A stretch of DNA of 64,000 bases from Rhododendron vialii. Lineage: Eukaryota > Streptophyta > Magnoliopsida > Ericales > Ericaceae. Below are positions 46,620-58,134 of this stretch, in pieces. The stretch spans positions 45,956,501 through 46,020,500 of the forward strand of contig NC_080557.1 in NCBI RefSeq assembly GCF_030253575.1, in the 5' to 3' direction. The notes below the pieces were generated by a model. The model was not told the origin of the DNA, did not search any database, and was given only the letters and a program-made list of their open reading frames with translations. Position numbers and translations under genes: made by a program. Each line of letters opens with the position of its first letter. Position 1 is the first letter of the stretch.

Positions 46620-48092
46620 AATCCCGCGAATATTGTGTAAATGTCAGTTGCAAAATACCCATAAAAAAAAGGGGTCCGAATTCGCTACATAAGAGCAAGT
46701 CCACCGAGCTGCCAAATGATCTTATACTGGCAAAATTTGGCAAAAATCCTCTCCACCAGGCAGCGTTGTTGATGTCAAATTTTGGCAGCACCATTTTTGG
46801 TGCCATTCGGACTCCAATGCCAATGGGAAGAACAAAAAAAGGTAGTTTTGGTAAAACCATAATGACACCAATGGGTTAGATCGTCGAAGAAGGGATCGAC
46901 TTAGCAGACGAAAGCCGACTTTCCCGAAGAATAAAACGACTTTGTATATAGCGACTTCTTTCACGCGAACAAAGCGACTTATTCAAATATGACACCACTT
47001 TAATCTTCAGAACACAGGGTAACTCATGTGGTCTTTGATGAGGAAGGAAGGAAGCAAGCCATGTGCTGGTTTCGTCATCTGGCCTCGAAAATGGTAAGGT
47101 GGGTCTAGCAAATTTTGATGCAATTGGCCCAGGTGTTTGCACCTATGCACTCACATGCCCAAAAGGAGACAAATCTTCAGCCTAGGGGGTAGTACAGTCC
47201 AAGAAATCATCCAAGGAACACATTCTGTGGCTGTCCAGGCTTCTTTGTGTTGAGCTGTGAAAACTGATCAAGCTCCTTGGAGTTGTCTGCACCCTGCAGC
47301 TGTTTGAGCTGTCTAGAACGAAGCTGTCTAAAAATCTCACTCGGGACGGTCCGTACAACCGTGTTATCTGGCTTCAATCCTTGCGCTCTCTTGTTTCTGT
47401 CCGGACGAGAGTCACGTCTATCTAGATGGTCGGGACTGAGAAAACACACGTTTTGGTGATTTTTTTGGGTTTCTGATGTATTGTGTTGCCTTGCACTATT
47501 GCCACTATAAAAGGAACACATAGGGCAGCCCTTATTGTTACTTGTTCACTTTTCATCATAATGAAGCCCCCCAGCACCCCCTGGAGTATGATTAGGCAAA
47601 TTGCTCAAGTCAGAATCACGTATATCGCGTATCTTGTTCTTTCGATTGCTTGTTTATTTTGCTCATGTGTGTTCTCTTTGCCCTAACACTTTGAACGTTC
47701 ATCTACGCTTCCAACATTTTAACTACAACACTATCAAGGGCACCACACTTTTTTGTTCATCAAACAGCAGCCTTTCCAAATTATTTTCAACCATCATTTA
47801 ATAAACCAACGCAAGAGCTTCACTTTGGGAAGAACTGAAACACTAGTGAAGAATTGGCAGAAAATATTAAGCACAAAACAGCTTCACTTTGGGTTCAAAC
47901 ACAACAGATATATACTGGGGTAAAAACGTGTTAGCGTACAATCATGGACGCTTTGACTCAAGAAATAGACCTCATATACAGTAATAAACAAACAGTGTGT
48001 GTGCCACATGTATACTGCAAAGAACCCGTAAAAAAATTCAAGGGAGACATCTTCACCTGCAAAACTAAGAGCACGAGGTCCAGTTTTGTTCC
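46620..48092. other. Spacer, possible LTR remnant, and 3' UTR of the XBAT gene
   Basis: About 47200-47700 holds CACTATAAAAGGAACACAT (TATA-like) in a stretch without coding frames, which could be part of an LTR; no partner repeat was found. AGAGCAAGTCCACCGAGCTGCC at 46692 resembles a MITE end without an identified mate. Roughly the last 200 bases should be the 3' UTR of the ankyrin-RING gene. Confidence 0.35.
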
Positions 48093-51000
48093 TCAAACAG
48101 CATAGATTCTGATGACCTGAATTATCTTAGCTCGGCAAACAGGGCAATCCCCTTTCTTGGTTTTTATCTCGTCCAAACAAGACATGCAACCAGCCATGTG
48201 ACCACAGGGAATGCACGCACCCTCAACTGGAGCTTCCCAACATATCACACAAGAGGAAGAACTGTCCTCGTCTCCATCTTTAGCTTCGCTACTTGTAGAA
48301 GCTTCCTGCTCCACACAGGGAACAGAAAAGTCCACAGGGCTGTAATCAATGGAGGGATAATGAATGGGACCATCATATATATCCCCTACATGAAGCGGAG
48401 GAGCTGAAGGAGCCGAAGAAGCCAATACAGGAATTGGATTTGGTGTTTGGACTGGAGGAGGAATATTATGTGGAGTATAAATAGCTTGACTAGGATTACT
48501 ACTGGGCGTGGCTTTGGCCACTCCCCATCCAATGTCCTCTTCTGTATTTGGTGTGTGAGTAGCTTGAATCGGATTCTTAGTGGACGTGGATTCGGGCACT
48601 CCCCAACCATTGTGCTCTTCTCTAGTTGGTGTAGAAGTAGCTTGAATCGGATTGTTACTGGTGGATTCAGGGACTCCCCATCCGTTGAACTCTACTCGAG
48701 TTGGCGTATAAGCAGCTTGAATCGGATTCCTAGTGGGTGTGGATTCGGGCACTCCCCATCCGTTGTGCTCTTCTGTAGTTGGCTTATCCATCCATCCACT
48801 GCTGCTTGCTTCTGAAGGTGGATACCCACCAAACGATCCCAATCCATTTTGACTGGTGTCATTTGTAGTGGCCCCCCAACCATTTACAATATTAGCACCA
48901 GAGGTTGGGTGGTCATTGGGCCGAAACAGTAGTCTATCTTCCATAGCAGACTGAATAGACGCGTTTATTGCCATTGCTAGTTCCGCAGCTTCTGCAGCAG
49001 TTTGACTTTCAGTTATTGGAGCTGAAGTTTCGCTATCATGTGGTACTTGCGGTGGCATAACCTGGAATACCAGAGGGTTGATCAGGGGTGCACAAGGTGG
49101 ATTTCGAATTTGCAGGTGGTGTCAATAGAGTACACAAGATGAAAGAAAATGACAGTTCTGCTAGTTAAAAATTTCCAATTAGGCACCCAGAAAAAAGATT
49201 GTGTAACCCCTGTTCTGGCCCAATAGTTTCATTCACATTCCAAAATTTCACAAGTTAGTTGGTGAGCCTTAAAGTTCAAGGAAGAAAATAGTTCAAAGGT
49301 GTAAAGATGTAAAAAAATCCCGCAAATGACATAATAAGGCAGAATGCTGTTGCATGTTAAGCGTTCTCCATCCTTCCTTCTGAAAGGACCAGACTGCTAT
49401 CTTTATCTCACATTGTGACTATATAGATACTGATACCCAACAGTCAGTGAGCCACATGCTTCTAGCAGTTGACGTCGGACAACAGAAGTAAGAAAAGAAA
49501 ATCCAAGCAGAAATTCTAACTCATTTTAACCCTAAAAGTCGCCATAGCATTTCCAATCTTGCATCTTGTAGAATAAGCCGAGCATTCCAAAAAGGAAAAA
49601 AGAAGAAGGTTTAAACGAAGTTATTGCGGACTGATTAGCAGTGTTCTAAATCGCGGCCTCGGCGGTGCCTAGGTGCTTGGCGTCAGCTCGGCGTCATGAT
49701 TTCACCCTCGGCGGCTCAATCGGCGGATGGGGAGATTTGGTGGAGATTGGCGGAACTTGGCAGAGCTTGGCGGTTAGGCGGCTAAGGGAGATTTGGCGGA
49801 GCTAGGCGGCCATCTTGGCGGGGCTTGATTGCCTTGAAAATATTTCAAATATATTTTTTTGAAAAAAAACACCAAATCGCTTGGCAACGGGTCACCGCTT
49901 GACTAGCGCCGAGCACCATTTAGAACACTGCTGATTAGCTATACTTTGCATTATAAGAGCCTAAACACTTGCAGCCTGTAAACCTTTCAATATATCTCCT
50001 TTCCCTAAAATCAGCAGTATGTTCTACCAAATTATACAGCCCCCCATCACTATCCAACTACGTAAAACTATCCGTTCTTTATCTTAGTTCGATATCTAAA
50101 AGTTATCTACCAAGTCCCACATGGTAACTAACGATTATGTATCTTGATTCCTCTACAGGCATGATGTTTTACTCCACATAAAATGCACACATCAGAAAAC
50201 AAGCTTAAGACTGAGAGAAACTGTCTTTGAATTGTACCTGAGGAATTCCTCTGCAGGCATTGTATAATAATTCAATTTGCTGCTTGTCGCAACCACTGGC
50301 AGATGCAAACTTGTATCGAGTTTCTGTTATGGAAGAACATGATCCTTTGGATAGATATATAAAGCACGGCAAGGACAGGCAGTCATTAATTGGAAGATGA
50401 ATTTTACAACCAAGCTCAATACTATGCACATACTCCGGCCATGCATAAATTAGTTTCTTATGCCACATTAACAATGAAGACTAACGTCTAAAGCCTTATT
50501 TATCTAAAACAATGGCATCCAGGACACATCTCCCTTTTGACAAAAGGCACTCTACAGAACTGTCAGATATAAAATTTCTTCCTGAATTCACAAAGTCACT
50601 TTGACGTGCCTTTTTGTCAAGATCTAGTGAGTAATTACGAGTTCACCCTATATGTGTGGTGTACTGGTTTGTGACTCCAGCAAAAAACTGCAGAAAAGGT
50701 ACCTGTTAAAACAGAATTCCTACACGAAATGGGTTAATGCTTAAACAAAGTGTACAATATCTTGAGGCTGCAAAACACATCCTTAAGCTATGTGGACATG
50801 GAGGCGAGTGTTGCATTTCAACAAAGACGTGGAATAAATCATGGAAAATTGAGACACGGGCACATGTGAGTTTACTATTGCCAACATATATCCGTATAGG
50901 GTTGGTAATATGGAAAGTAAAGCATAAATGAAACTAACAGCTAGTCTCTACTTCGAAATTCCTTCAAAAAAGCAGAATAATCCTCCTTTACGTTTTTTAA

Positions 51001-53625
51001 GAATCAAAACATAGCAGTTGAGTAAGTGTGCGAACAAGATTCGCAGGAGGTGGAGTGGGTCTCATGCAGAAAGACAAGACCGCAATCATCAGAAATACTG
51101 CATAACATACACGTGTATGCGAGTCCTAAAACCTACGTACATCAACATCAAAACGAAGTTACGATGCCATTCCTTTTAGTGCGAGGAACAGGCACTGCCA
51201 GGTTAGTCACGTGTGGGAATTCCTCATCTTAGTTCAACGAGTAAGCACCAAACCACCAACTAATGCTAAATGCCTTCAATTTTTCCCTCTGAGCAAAAAC
51301 TAAAATGAAGATTTGCAGAAATAAGTAATGTGATTATTTTTTCCTTTTTTGCTCCAATCCTTAATTGAGTTATATAAGTAACCCAAAATTTTCACAATCA
51401 GTTTCGGTCAAGAGGTTACTTGAGAATTTGTCGAAAATTATCAGAGTGGCATCCGATTGGTGGAATTTTAGTTCCTCAATATCAGCCTTCCACAAAGCAA
51501 CAACTGTACGAGGCTGGGCATCCTATTCATTGAACAAAGAACCACATAAGGAAACTATTGAAAGTGCTGCAGTTTTTTTGATCGGAAAGTGCTTCAGTAC
51601 AAATGTTTTATTTACCAAAAGAAGTAAAGAACACTGACTCCAAAAGCAGAGCCCCAAAATATCTTTTGCAGGTATCTAAGAAATCAATTTTGTATAACTG
51701 ATAAAAGGTATGAAAACTTAATATCAATTCATAGCAATTGGAATCACAATGCAAACAATTAACGCTGATTTTGACTAATCTCTATACCTGCAAAGAAGAA
51801 TAAATGACTAGCTCCAATTTCAGAGGCTTCTGTGGATTATGTGAACCACAAGGTACAACGACAGCCCAACTGCAATTAAGGAACAATCAGCTAGTGCACC
51901 AAATGCTTTGCCAGAAATAATAATTCAATCTCCCTTTCAAAAAAACAGCAGAGTCATCCGGTCGTACTGATAGACAGTAAAGTAAAAGGCAGCATACAGA
52001 TGAGGAGTCTTTACTAAAAGAAAAAGTTCAGACAAAATAGTCAAAGGCAGTAACAAAATAGAAACTGAAGACTAAACTGACATCTTCCTTGATAACAACT
52101 GCGGAGCAAATGCTTCAAGAAAGCTTGGACCATAAAACTCCCTCAACCAGCCGGAGAAAAAGCAAATATGATTCTGGAAAAGCAACGCATAAAAATATAG
52201 AAGTCAAACACAAATTTCTTGAATACACATTAAGGATCCCCAAATATACAACTTTGGACATTTGACAAGCTCAAGACTACCTCAATTGCACGAACTACAT
52301 TGACGAACCCTCTTGATCTAGCAACAGTAAGTGGAGTTTGACCATCATCATTTCTCACCAAAGGATTTGCTGACGATGATAATAATGATTAAAGAAAGGA
52401 AAAGGAAATCCATAACATCTCCACATGTGGCTAATCACTCAACACAAAGTGGTCCTTCACCAAACTTAAACTTGGAGGGAGATAATGACCACTAGCATTC
52501 TTACCCACTCTGAAGCAACAACACATACCTCCATGGGATAAAAGCAACTTAACAGTATGATCCAAGCCTCTTTTTGCGGCATGATGCAATGGAGTACCAG
52601 CATGAAGCCCTAAAGAAATATCGGTAAGTACAATTCCAATCTATAACGATCAAACACAAATAATTCGGTTTCAGTTTATCACTAGCACGAAGACAAAGTA
52701 TTACCACAGACAAAACAATAAGCATTAAGCACTTTAAATGTTCAATAGCATATGCTGATATATTCATTTGGATTTTTCTACGGATAATTTCTCACAACCA
52801 TAGAACTGATTGTTGAAAAATCGGCCAAACCAACAAAAACACAACACCAACAAAAACACAACGGGAGAAGAACAATCAAGAAACAAAACATAGAACGCAA
52901 GACACACAGGTTTTACGCGATTCCCCAACTCTATAATTTAGTACATCCTGGCTCCCACCAGTTTTTACGATCTATCAAATGAAGAATGGAGACAGCAAGT
53001 TACATTGGTTGCGAATAGGATCTATTTTCTAACCAAGCAATTACCGTAATAATTCTATCTAGGTCGAACCCAGAATAGTCAGCGAAATGCAAATTAGAGT
53101 GAATCATGCTTCACAAAATCCAAAACTAATCGCAAACATCCAACTAAACCGCGATTAATAAATCCTCGATAAGTACCATTTCCTTATCAAAAACAAAACA
53201 TGGGTTACTCATAAAATTTACCTTTCATATTAGTAGTTGCCAAACCAAAGCACTCTATTTGGGACATATAAACATACCTGGACGGTAAGCGTTGACATTT
53301 GCACCTAGTTCGATCAAAGTCTTCGCCGAAATAAATCGTTCAGGATCCATACAAGCCACAATGAGCGGGGTCTTTCCGTCTTTGTCAACCCACTGCATTA
53401 ACATGAACTCAAAAATCATCAACTCAAAGTAGGTTTTTTTCCTAATCATTTTATCATGTGCAATTCAGTTGCTTTTATACTCGTACATATAGCTTTGGAT
53501 ACAGATATGGAGGATAAAAATACCTCGAGGCCTGCACCCTCACTGCAAAGGGATTTGACAGCTTCAATGTTTCCATTGAGAGCATTCTCGTAGAGTAACT
53601 CCTCTTTGGATTGTTGTTGCCCCAT
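48093..53625 (-). CDS. Ankyrin-repeat RING E3 ubiquitin ligase, XBAT35/XBAT34-like, 572 aa
   Basis: E3 ligase of the plant XB3-type ANK-RING family. Nine minus-strand exons join with GT-AG sites: 53625-53524, 53392-53278, 52609-52529, 52369-52281, 52173-52082, 51869-51788, 51522-51420, 50323-50238 and 49061-48093. Start MGQQQSKEELLYENALNGN was chosen over an in-frame upstream ATG (53662-53664) because family members start here; G2 and S6 fit an N-myristoylation signal. Ankyrin repeats: about 38-69 (DGKTPLIVACMDPERF), 77-100 (AGTPLHHAAKRGLDHTVKLL) and 108-129 (DGQTPLTVARSRGF). A conserved middle follows (FFSGWLREFYGPSFLEAFAP; YKFASASGCDKQQIELLYNA). C3HC4 RING: Cys521, 524, 536, His538, Cys542, 545, 556 and 559. 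The protein is about 100 residues longer than Arabidopsis XBAT35 as I recall it, owing to a GWG repeat linker (345-447). Exon 1 is followed by a normal intron; alternative splicing is known in the family. Confidence 0.95.
48471..48779 (-). repeat. Coding tandem repeat: four GWG units in the XBAT-like linker
   Basis: Four units of 25-26 codons (residues 345-447) follow the pattern TxEExxGWGVPEST..NPIQA.yTP: EEHNGWGVPESTPTRNPIQA, VEFNGWGVPESTSNNPIQA, EEHNGWGVPESTSTKNPIQA and EEDIGWGVAKATPSSNPSQA. Two further lone GW motifs precede them (VNGWGATTND, SSSGWMDKP). The last unit is the most diverged. Confidence 0.92.
49639..49930. mobile_element. hAT-type non-autonomous element in XBAT intron 8
   Basis: The ends CAGTGTTCTAAAT and ATTTAGAACACTG are perfect 13 bp inverted repeats with the CAGTG terminus usual for hAT elements. 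The 8 bp target duplication CTGATTAG flanks it on both sides (49631-49638 and 49931-49938). The 292 bp interior is GC-rich, full of GGCGGAGCTTGGCGG-like wording, and non-coding. Confidence 0.92.
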
Positions 53626-53815
53626 CGCACCGAATGCGAATTCAGATGGGTTTGAAAGTACCACAAGGCTCGCTTCTCTTTATTTACATTTTTTAACGGG
53701 AAGGATGTAGACGAGAGAGAGAGAGAGAATTACTTAGCAGAGAGGATTTGTCTAATTTGACGAAGGAAACTTCGAAGAATCTTGATTGTTTGGATTATTG
53801 AACAGCCCGCAAGCA
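53626..53815 (-). promoter_or_regulatory. 5' UTR/promoter region of the XBAT-like gene
   Basis: Contains a GA run (53711-53729, CT on the coding strand) and an upstream in-frame ATG (53662-53664) that would add 13 residues (MVLSNPSEFAFGA) and hide the myristoylation signal if used. Confidence 0.45.
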
Positions 53816-54130
53816 AGAGCCTGTTCAATGATTGATTTTTCAGTGCCGAGCGGGTATATACTATATGGTACCCCGCTCGTTCATCCGAGCCGTTCAATTT
53901 TTTTAGTGTCGAGCGGGTATATTCTACGTGGTATTCGTTCTGCGCATCCGAGTCATCCGATACACTTTTGGACGGCTCGGATTAAAACTCTCTTTCTCCT
54001 CTCACCCAACATTTTCTTCCTCATTTTTTTCTCTTCAAATCTGAGCTGTTCAAACATGCAATGAACAGTTTGGATACGCGAGCGGGCACTACGTGGTACC
54101 CGCTCGGTACTGAAAATTTTTCCAAGTTCG
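53815..54130. mobile_element. Foldback element of the CGAGCGGGTA family
   Basis: AGTGCCGAGCGGGTATATAC...GGTACCCCGCTCG and, internally, AGTGTCGAGCGGGTATATTC face CGCGAGCGGGCACTACGTGG and GGTACCCGCTCGGTACTGA on the right. The arms contain CACTTTTGGACGGCTCGGAT / ATCTGAGCTGTTCAAACATG. The left end appears duplicated in tandem. It lies just upstream of the XBAT-like gene and may reach its promoter. Confidence 0.6.
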
Positions 54131-55241
54131 TGTTCAGGATAAAAAGAAGAGAGAGAGAGATTGATCGGAAGAATTGTGATCTTTGACGAGTTGTTAGGGT
54201 GAGTTTTTGCTGACCAATAAGTTTATGGAAAATTTTTTGTTGTCTAAAAATGACAAATTATTTTTACTAACCAAATTATAGTATATGGATGGATGAAAAC
54301 GGCAAACACTGAGGGAAAAATGAAGAAAAAATTGTGAACCCGTGAATTGGCATGACATGACAAAATGCAATAATTTTGTAGTCCAAAATTTTCAGTGAAA
54401 AGTTGCCCGCTTGCCCTCAAATGAAAAGTTAATTGCACTTTCGCACTTCCTCGTTGACCATTGAAATCCAATAGGTAATCCTTTTCCAAAAATATAGTAA
54501 GAAAACTAGAAAAGAAAAATACAAAGTCTGCCCGCACATACATTACTCTTTCTTTTTACTTTTTTGTACTTAACCAACACTCTAAAAATATCAAATGGAC
54601 CATTAATTCATTCTTTACCCACTTCTGACACAAGTTTTGGACCTACTTTTAACACTTTGTCATACATAGAAGTATAAACCTTTTTTTAGAGAGCCAAATA
54701 TGGATCCTCACTTAGCGTAAGCGTGTATTTCACTAACTAAAATGAATATTAATATTTTAAATTAAAAATAATATATTATGAGGGAATAATATACTATCAT
54801 ATAAAGCAAAAAAAAATTACTTAAAAAATAAAAACCTTAACGGAATAGAGTCTTAGTGTTATTCTTAATTACTTTTGTGCACAATCCTGAATGCAAAAGG
54901 AAAATAACAATGAGTATGTCATGAACGGAGAAACACAAAAATGACGTACCTTTCAGGATTAACATTCCAAAAGTGAAAAAGGCATGAGGGATGGACAGAA
55001 AATAATGAACAAGAAAAGAAGTTTACATAACCTCAACCAAGGATTACTATGCAAAATTCGCTCAACCACACAAAAATGGTTACTCAAGTGGATCGGCAAA
55101 AACACCATCAATTGCCAAACTAAAGTGATCGAAAAGGGTACAAGTTTCATTACAGAAACACACGCATGAAAAGACTCAGACATTTCCTCAGAATGCGAAA
55201 TTCCTCTATTCAACTTGGCTTCTCCTTTGTTCATCCGGAAA
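54131..55241. other. Spacer
   Basis: No gene or named element; AT-rich. The last 200-300 bases are likely the 3' UTR of the RHON1-like gene. Confidence 0.4.
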
Positions 55242-57875
55242 TCAGGTTGAACCTCCACTCAACAACTCTAACAGCTGGTGTTTCCTGAGCCTTGATAACC
55301 CTTTCATGCCACGAGACTTTGCTAGCGCTTTCAATTCCGGCAGCTTCATTGCACTCAAATCGTCTTCTACAGGTTGTTTCTGTTCTGCTTCATTGTGACT
55401 ATAACCTACAACAAAATCTGAAGAGTCCTCTCGCTTTTCATGCTCAAGAAGAGTGCTCTCTCTTTTACCATCTAAATTTGGATCTGTGAAAGAATCAGAA
55501 CGAATAAGCTCGAATTTGATTCTAGGGATAGGAGATCTACGTCGAAAATTTGATACTGGTCTGCTTAAGGTAGGGGATTCACGTTTCACAAAGTAGTTTG
55601 AGTCAAAAGAGGCTGTGCTTTTCTCTTTGTTAACTGAACCATTTTGTGCAGAGTGGTTCAACGTGAAGTCTCTGCTGCAACCTTTACTCCTACTGTTCTT
55701 TCCCATTGGAGTATTGTGTTTGTTTAAAAGTTTAAGGAAAGGGGATTCCAGTTCCCCAGGGTTTGAGGAGTCGAAGGAGCTCGTGCTTTTCTCTTCGTCC
55801 ATTACACCATCTTGCTCAGACTGGTCCAACAAGAAGTCTTTGCTGCTACCCTTACTTATACTTTTCCTCCCTGTTTGAGGAATGAATTTCCCCGCAAGCT
55901 TAGGGGAGCTCACGCTTTTCTCTTCGTCAAATAAACCATCTTGTTTAAACCGGTCCAAGAAGTTTCCGCTGCTACCGTTACTACTACTACTTCTCCTCCC
56001 CATTCGAGTGATGCGTTTCCTTGCAAGCTGAGGGGAGCTTGTGCTTTTCTCTTTGCCGGATGAACCAGCTAGTGTTTCAAACTTGTCCAAGAAGAAGTCT
56101 CTGCTGCTATCATTTCCACTACTTTTGTTCCCCATTGGAGTAATGCGTTTACTTGCAAGTTTAGGGGAGCTCATGTGTTCCTCTTTGTTAAATAAACCAT
56201 CGTGTTTAGACTGGTCCAATAAGTCATCTCTGCTGCTACCATTACTATTACATGCCTCACCTATTTGAGAAATGTGTTTCCTTACAAGGTCAACGGCAGC
56301 ACGAACATCCCTATCCTCATCACCATGCCCTTGAAACCCATCCGCCTTCTTCTCTCTCTTGAAATTTGCTCTCGGTGGAAGTTTAGCCTTCAACTTTCCA
56401 AAAACATTATCCTTCTCCTCTTTTCTTGGTTCTGGAGGTGTTCCATTAGGTTGGAACTTTGGGGCACTGGGGCCAGATAGTAATGGCCCAATTTCTGAAA
56501 GAAATCGTCGGGCTTCGTCAGGGCTATCACAATTATCTCTGTCATTTTGCTTGTTCTTGCTTTGGGAAAACCCATGTTTGTTTTGTCTTGAAAATTCCAG
56601 GTTTCCTGTGAAACCATTTGAACCCGCCTTGCACACTAAAGACATCCTCCTGAAGGTGAATTTCAGAGAAACAATTTTGATATTTGAAAATGCTTTGTAG
56701 TTGTAGCGAGATGAGCACGGTGACAAACTGGCTGCTCTTACAGAAGCTTCTGAGCAGGAGAAACACCTTCCACCTATTGGCCCATAATCTGTAACAAACA
56801 CAAGAACCATGCAAGAAATTTTTTCATATGTTTGGGATGCTGGAAACATGGATTTGAGTACCGTTACGGCACCATGTCGCCAATGGTCATGCTTACATGT
56901 CTTAGATATAAGAAGATATCAAATTAATCTCTTCACTCAATGTGGAAAACGTTAAATGCTTGACCGAATTGTGTGGAGTCAAAATTTGCCTTTGTAGGTA
57001 GAGGTATCTTATCGTACTTCATCTCTTCTCGTCACGCCAAGAAGAAATAAGTGTCTACCCCTCGTTTACATTCAGAAACAAGCACATTGACATGTTAAAA
57101 CTGGTTCGGTTCATGTGATACCACCATGGAAACTAATCAAGTTGCTATGATGCACATAATGTGATGTGCTGAACCAACTCAAACTCAACACCCCTGATTG
57201 GCTTGGCTTGGTTTCATTTCAAGCATATAGTTTCCGAGCAATGCTACTGACACCGCATTTTATTCTCCATAGACATAAGTGTGGTGAGCTCCACACACAC
57301 TTGTGTCCATGGAGATGGAGTAAAAAAAGCGGTGTCACTGGACTTTTCGATAGTTTTCAAATCAATACAATCGATTTTTATTTTTTTTGAACAGCCAATA
57401 CAATCGATTAAAGGTAAGTTCGGTCTGAAGTTGGATATGTTGTTGAATGAAAAAAAAAAACTGGAGCTTCTGAAGGTGTTATTGGGTCTTGATGTTCTTT
57501 TGATTGTGAGAAATGAAAAGATAAGAAAGGGGAGCTCTTTGGTAAGATTGGGTGAGAAAAAAGAAGGGGCCCAGTAGAAATTTTCATTTTGGTACTTTTC
57601 TATCCATTTCTCACCAAATTATTCAATTCAAATGAGTGATTTCGGGAGAAACTCTTATCCTTCCGTTTCTTTTCTTTTCTCACCATATCAGTCAATCCAT
57701 TAAGTTTAAATCCGAATCCGAAACTATAAGTTTAACCAGCTGGTGAATCTCATTGAGTACCAAAACTAACAACACGAAAGGAAGGGCCAAGATAAAACAA
57801 CAAACTGAAGGAGATATGGATGAGCAGAGAGAGAAAAAGACGGCGACGAAGAGAGAGAGAGGTACCTGTTCTCAT
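55242..57875 (-). CDS. RHON1: Rho-N domain plastid RNA-processing protein, RHON1-like, 518 aa
   Basis: RHON1 (BP-73 in rice) is a chloroplast RNA-binding partner of RNase E in plastid rRNA and mRNA maturation. The C-terminus (about 480-518) is a Rho-N/SAP-like domain: DDLSAMKLPELKALAKSRGM then KGLSRLRKHQLLELLSG. Model: exon 1 57875-57866 (ATGAGAACAG) spliced to exon 2 56788-55242 (acceptor GTTACAG|AT), giving MRTDYGPIGGRCFSCSEASV and a Ser/Arg-rich, acid-poor start that looks like a plastid transit peptide, cleaved perhaps near RRMSLVCKAG. The open frame that continues upstream to 56849 is intron sequence. The middle has a conserved SPDEARRFLSEIGPLLSGP segment and a lysine-rich part, then five degenerate repeats (about 186-423). 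The neighbour on the same strand is the S26-like gene, as in Arabidopsis from memory. The 10 nt first coding exon is a prediction only. Confidence 0.88.
55530..56243 (-). repeat. Coding repeat: five degenerate units of about 45 aa in RHON1-like protein
   Basis: Units share the order 'K-I-T-P-M-G-(R/N)-K-S-S-x-(G/D)-S-S-(R/K)-D-F-(L/F)-L-D-(Q/K) ... DGxxxEEKSTSSP-K-LA'. Examples are GSSRDDLLDQSKHDGLFNKE, DSSRDFFLDKFETLAGSSGK, GSSGNFLDRFKQDGLFDEE, GSSKDFLLDQSEQDGVMDEE and GCSRDFTLNHSAQNGSVNKE. The last two units carry an extra FDSS...ESP insert. Confidence 0.85.
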
Positions 57876-58134
57876 CGTTGCCGGGACCGCCGAGTGTCGC
57901 CGGAGCTGCGAGCTATGTTCGATTGTGGATTAAGATTTTGGTGTCGGAGATTTTGAGAGAGAGGAGTACTATTTTAGGGCTGGCACTGATATATAGTTAC
58001 TATTAATTTTTTGTTTTACATATTGTAACCTTAGATTTCTAAACATGACAGTTTTACCCCAAAAGAAACTTCCAAAGATCATTACCGCCCACACAACAGA
58101 GTGAAATGAATGAATATTTTTTGTACTCACGATA
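57876..58134 (-). promoter_or_regulatory. 5' UTR/promoter region of the RHON1-like gene
   Basis: Short CT-rich stretch (CTCTCTCTCAAAATCTCCGA on the coding strand) just before the predicted ATG; no clear TATA box chosen. It is bounded by the repeat element that starts at 58135. Confidence 0.35.

Noticed and set aside
56789..56849. N-terminal extension MFPASQTYEK of the RHON1-like frame
   Set aside because: A TTGTTACAG acceptor lies between it and the conserved part, and a good ATG exon exists upstream; kept only as a retained-intron possibility.
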